Below are positions 4,984 to 7,636 of a stretch of 7,636 bases of DNA, piece by piece (position 1 is the stretch's first letter; each line of letters begins with the position of its first letter). The notes beneath the pieces are model-generated. The model made no database searches, was not told the DNA's origin, and saw only the letters and a list, made by a program, of their open reading frames with translations. The stretch is from Perlabentimonas sp046542995 (GTDB lineage Bacteria > Bacteroidota > Bacteroidia > Bacteroidales > Tenuifilaceae), in NCBI GenBank assembly GCA_046542995.1, contig JBKHAH010000117.1, positions 1 through 7,636 of the forward strand, written 5' to 3'. The translations under genes were made by a program, and so were the position numbers.

Positions 4984-7636
4984 TTATTCTTTTATCACCT
5001 TCTTAAATTCAAAGATATTTTCATCACCTAGTTTTATTAGATAAACTCCTGGCGCAAAATTATTTGTCTGCACAGTAGTTTTCTCAAATAAATTCCCTTT
5101 TAGGACAACTTGTCCCATTGCATTTATAATTTCAAAAGTCAATTCTTCAGTATTCCCTTCGGTTTCAATAACTAATTCATTCGAAAACGGATTGGGATAG
5201 ATAGATGTTTTAAGATTTTGAAAATCCGAAATTCCGACAGCCACATTTATCGTAACATCAAAGTTGCAATCGGCGGTGTTTCCGGAATTGTCGGTTACCG
5301 TCCAGGTAATGGTGTGAGTCCCGGCGGTAAATTCTTCGCCAGCAAGGGTTTCCGTGTTGTTATAGTCGTTTTCTACGCTTGAAATTCCGCAGTTATCATC
5401 GGTGTCTGTCGGGTCAAATTCTGTTCCTTGTACGGTGTAGAATGATTCGCCTTCGTTTAAATCTATGCTTTGGTTTTCGATGCAAGTAATTACAGGATTT
5501 GTATTATCAACAACTTCTGCATTAAACGAAACTTCTGCAAAGTTTCCGGCTTCGTCTGTTGCTGTTAAAGTAACTGCATTTTCAGCTCCCGAAATTACTG
5601 TTCCGGCCTCGGGGGTTTGTGTTACAGTTATATCAGCAAAATCGCTGCAATTGTCGGTTGCGGTTAAATCACCGGTGTAATCCGGTAAGCTTGCTTCGCA
5701 ATTATCGTTTGCATCAATAGTTTGTGCATCGTGAGTTGATGTAATTTCCGGGTGGATATCATCTTCTACGGTAACGTCAATAGTTAAGGATATCGTGCTG
5801 TAATTCTCCACATCGTTCGGCGTAAAAATTACTTCGTGCTGTGATGTGCCTGCCGGGGGAATATCCGTAGGATTGGCAAAAGCAAAACTGCCTTCCGTAT
5901 TGGCTGCGCCCCCCGTCAATGTTACATTTTCAAGTGCCGTAGGGCATTGCAAACTTTCGGCTGTGGGGTTTTCGGTAACTTCGGTGTATAATTTGTAGCC
6001 TTGCCATTTCAGGAACGGATAGCCGTTGTTTTCATTTTGGTTAATACCCCAATAGTCATTTTCGCCATTGGTTGTTTCGCCCATAAAATCCCAGCCGGCA
6101 TCGGTAAAAGTACTCATGGTTTGCATTCCTGATGTTGTTTGGATGCTTGCACCTATGCCGCTTGTTTGTTCAGATGCAGAGCCGTCAAAAAAATTTGCCG
6201 TATAGGTATTCGTTCCTATTTCACCTCCTATAAAACCTTTATCCGTAGGATTGGCAGCATCTTCATAAATAACTGCACCAATGGCATAAGAATATGAAAT
6301 TTCAACCGCCGTGCTGCCGTTGTCACTACAATTTCCTATAAAAGAGGCAATATGTTCATCTGTTGCTCCGGTAAGTCTTGTTACATTTCCCCATGAATAG
6401 CTGTTAGTTATATTTGTAGGATCAGATGAATATCTGATTTCACTTACAAATCCTCCAATGTACTCACTTCCGGAGACATTTCCTTTTGCAAAACAATTAT
6501 TAATCCGAGCTCCTAATATATAGCCTGTAAACCCACCGACATAAGACGAACCGGTAACCTCTCCGGTTGCCTTGCAATTTGTCACATCAGAATAAGAAAT
6601 ATCACCGGCAAATCCCCCGACATCCATAACGCCGCTGACCGAACAAGAGGAACTTGAATTGCTTACGTTGGCATCTTGTTCAATACTGCCAATTAAGCCG
6701 CCGGTTGCTCCGTCATTATCTCCTAGAACAGTTCCGGATGAATGGCAATTATATACTTCGCCTCTAAAATTATAACCAGCTAAAGCACCCGCATAAAACC
6801 ATCCGCTGTTGGAAGTGGCAATAATTGATGCGTTTTCAAGTATTATGTTTTTCAGGCTTCCGCCATCCCAAATATGACCGAACAAACCGACATAATCTAA
6901 GGGGCTGTTGATGTATAAATTACTAACTGTATAATTATCGCCGTCATATACTCCGGTAAAAGGTTCCGCTTCCGTACCTATGGGCGGAAAACCTTCGCCC
7001 GAAAACCAGGTTTCGGTTTCAGCGGCATCAATATCAGCAGTTTGAATGTAATGGGCATCCCAAAACGCAGCGTTTTGTGAGAGCCAATACAGGTTTTCCA
7101 AATTCGCTATTTGATAGGGATTGCTTTCGCTGCCGTTTCCGGCAGTTGGGGCTTCCTGCGTTGGTACAACTTCTAGTTCATGATTGGAATACACGTATCG
7201 TTTGTGTGTGCCGTCATCTATTACTGCATAAATGTAGTATGTATTACCAACTATTAAATCTTGCACAGTCCAGTTTATCGAAGATTCTGTTATTGTACTT
7301 CCTGTTTCTGAAGTGTTTTGATTATCTATTACAATGTTGTTATCGTTGTAAGGATTTCGGTCTAAATCGGCATAAACAGTTATGGCACTTTCATTGGCGT
7401 AGCTTCTGTAAATAAAGTCAATGTCAAGTATATCACCTGTTTCAATGCCGTGTACTCCAGCAGAGAGCGGCGAATTGTTTTGGCTGATTGCGATTTCAAG
7501 TACGTTTGGCCAAACGGCATTTGTCCAATCTAAGCTTTCGCGCGCACCGTTGCCACCAAGTACCTCATCGTTATGATAACCATCAACAATAGCATCACCG
7601 CTGTTTGGTATATCTGTACTTTTTCTGTTTCCCATA
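4984..7636 (-). CDS. T9SS-exported surface protein with GLUG and HYR repeats, 5' end outside the window
   Basis: At least 883 residues, open at the window edge. The Met encoded at 7633-7635 is followed by no signal peptide, so it is most likely internal to a longer protein. Numbered from that Met: 38-158 is a beta-rich module of unclear family. About 165-545 holds GLUG-type repeats, with glycine-rich turns such as VGLFG, GALAG, GGLIG, VGGFAG, VGGFTG and KGFIGG at about 20-40 residue spacing, expected to fold as a right-handed solenoid. About 548-624 is an Ig-like domain ending in VIFTPNDVENYSTI. About 625-710 and 711-800 are two HYR-like domains (TDNCSD, TDDNCG, WTVTDNSGNTADC). About 805-883 is the type A T9SS sorting domain: YPNPF (813-817), NAMGQVV (838-844) and APGVYLIKL (861-869). 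Known: such signals direct proteins through the T9SS for surface attachment or release. Adhesion or surface-layer binding is inferred. It converges with the outer-membrane protein gene. Confidence 0.88.
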   Translation of the reverse strand, partial: MGNRKSTDIPNSGDAIVDGYHNDEVLGGNGARESLDWTNAVWPNVLEIAISQNNSPLSAGVHGIETGDILDIDFIYRSYANESAITVYADLDRNPYNDNNIVIDNQNTSETGSTITESSINWTVQDLIVGNTYYIYAVIDDGTHKRYVYSNHELEVVPTQEAPTAGNGSESNPYQIANLENLYWLSQNAAFWDAHYIQTADIDAAETETWFSGEGFPPIGTEAEPFTGVYDGDNYTVSNLYINSPLDYVGLFGHIWDGGSLKNIILENASIIATSNSGWFYAGALAGYNFRGEVYNCHSSGTVLGDNDGATGGLIGSIEQDANVSNSSSSCSVSGVMDVGGFAGDISYSDVTNCKATGEVTGSSYVGGFTGYILGARINNCFAKGNVSGSEYIGGFVSEIRYSSDPTNITNSYSWGNVTRLTGATDEHIASFIGNCSDNGSTAVEISYSYAIGAVIYEDAANPTDKGFIGGEIGTNTYTANFFDGSASEQTSGIGASIQTTSGMQTMSTFTDAGWDFMGETTNGENDYWGINQNENNGYPFLKWQGYKLYTEVTENPTAESLQCPTALENVTLTGGAANTEGSFAFANPTDIPPAGTSQHEVIFTPNDVENYSTISLTIDVTVEDDIHPEITSTHDAQTIDANDNCEASLPDYTGDLTATDNCSDFADITVTQTPEAGTVISGAENAVTLTATDEAGNFAEVSFNAEVVDNTNPVITCIENQSIDLNEGESFYTVQGTEFDPTDTDDNCGISSVENDYNNTETLAGEEFTAGTHTITWTVTDNSGNTADCNFDVTINVAVGISDFQNLKTSIYPNPFSNELVIETEGNTEELTFEIINAMGQVVLKGNLFEKTTVQTNNFAPGVYLIKLGDENIFEFKKVIKE
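5862..5878. repeat. 17-nt exact direct repeat, copy 1
   Basis: TATCCGTAGGATTGGCA is identical to the copy at 6240-6256. In the coded protein it gives ANPTDI in the Ig-like domain. Its core ATCC-GTA-GGAT is itself an inverted repeat. Confidence 0.6.
6240..6256. repeat. 17-nt exact direct repeat, copy 2
   Basis: Identical to 5862-5878. Here it codes for ANPTDK near the end of the GLUG region, in the same reading frame as the first copy but in a different domain. Confidence 0.6.

Noticed and set aside
5260..5720. HYR-domain DNA as a possible tandem repeat array
   Set aside because: The two domains resemble each other at protein level only; no exact repeat period is visible in the DNA.
7077..7415. 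Plus-strand 112-residue open frame, Cys- and Phe-rich
   Set aside because: It lies entirely opposite the surface protein gene, and its composition is what that antisense frame would give.

Overview
The window looks like chromosomal DNA of a Bacteroidota bacterium, probably an environmental member of the Bacteroidales/Marinilabiliales type. The base composition is AT-rich, the spacers before start codons are A-rich without Shine-Dalgarno motifs, two candidate promoters resemble the Bacteroidota TTTG / TAnnTTTG pattern, and one protein ends in a type IX secretion (T9SS) sorting domain, which is found only in this phylum. Assignment below phylum level is a guess.

Layout from left to right. Positions 1-146 hold a long imperfect inverted repeat (about 11-138) with the geometry of an integron attC site. 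It lies 8 bp beyond the stop codon of a minus-strand gene (147-1166) for a YhcG/DUF1016-type PD-(D/E)XK nuclease. A short sequence at the outer edge of the repeat (CTTGCGTACAAC, 6-17) recurs in near-identical form upstream of the nuclease gene (CTTGCCTCCAAC, 1210-1221), so nuclease plus repeat may be one inserted cassette-like unit of about 1.2 kb. Next comes a small minus-strand gene (1321-1575) for an 84-residue ACT/NikR-C-like protein of the TM1266 type, with a clear intrinsic terminator (1253-1285) that separates it from the nuclease.

A divergent spacer (1576-1738) leads to a large plus-strand gene (1739-4789) for an exported protein. In order it has a signal peptide, a gluzincin-like HExxH metallopeptidase domain, a six-bladed TolB-like propeller and a BamA-type C-terminal beta-barrel, so it is most likely an outer-membrane protein with a periplasmic or surface peptidase-propeller region. 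A convergent spacer (4790-4983) is rich in inverted repeats, including a possible three-way junction. The right third (4984 to the window edge, minus strand) is the C-terminal part of a very large T9SS-exported surface protein with GLUG repeats, an Ig-like domain, two HYR-like domains and the sorting signal. Its N-terminus lies outside the window.

The four genes do not look like one pathway. The two large ones both build the cell envelope or surface, the 84-residue protein may be a small metal- or ligand-sensing factor, and the nuclease looks like a mobile, possibly defence-related passenger. The most notable signal is the attC-like repeat with its matching junction sequence, which suggests a lone integron-type cassette carrying a DUF1016 nuclease.
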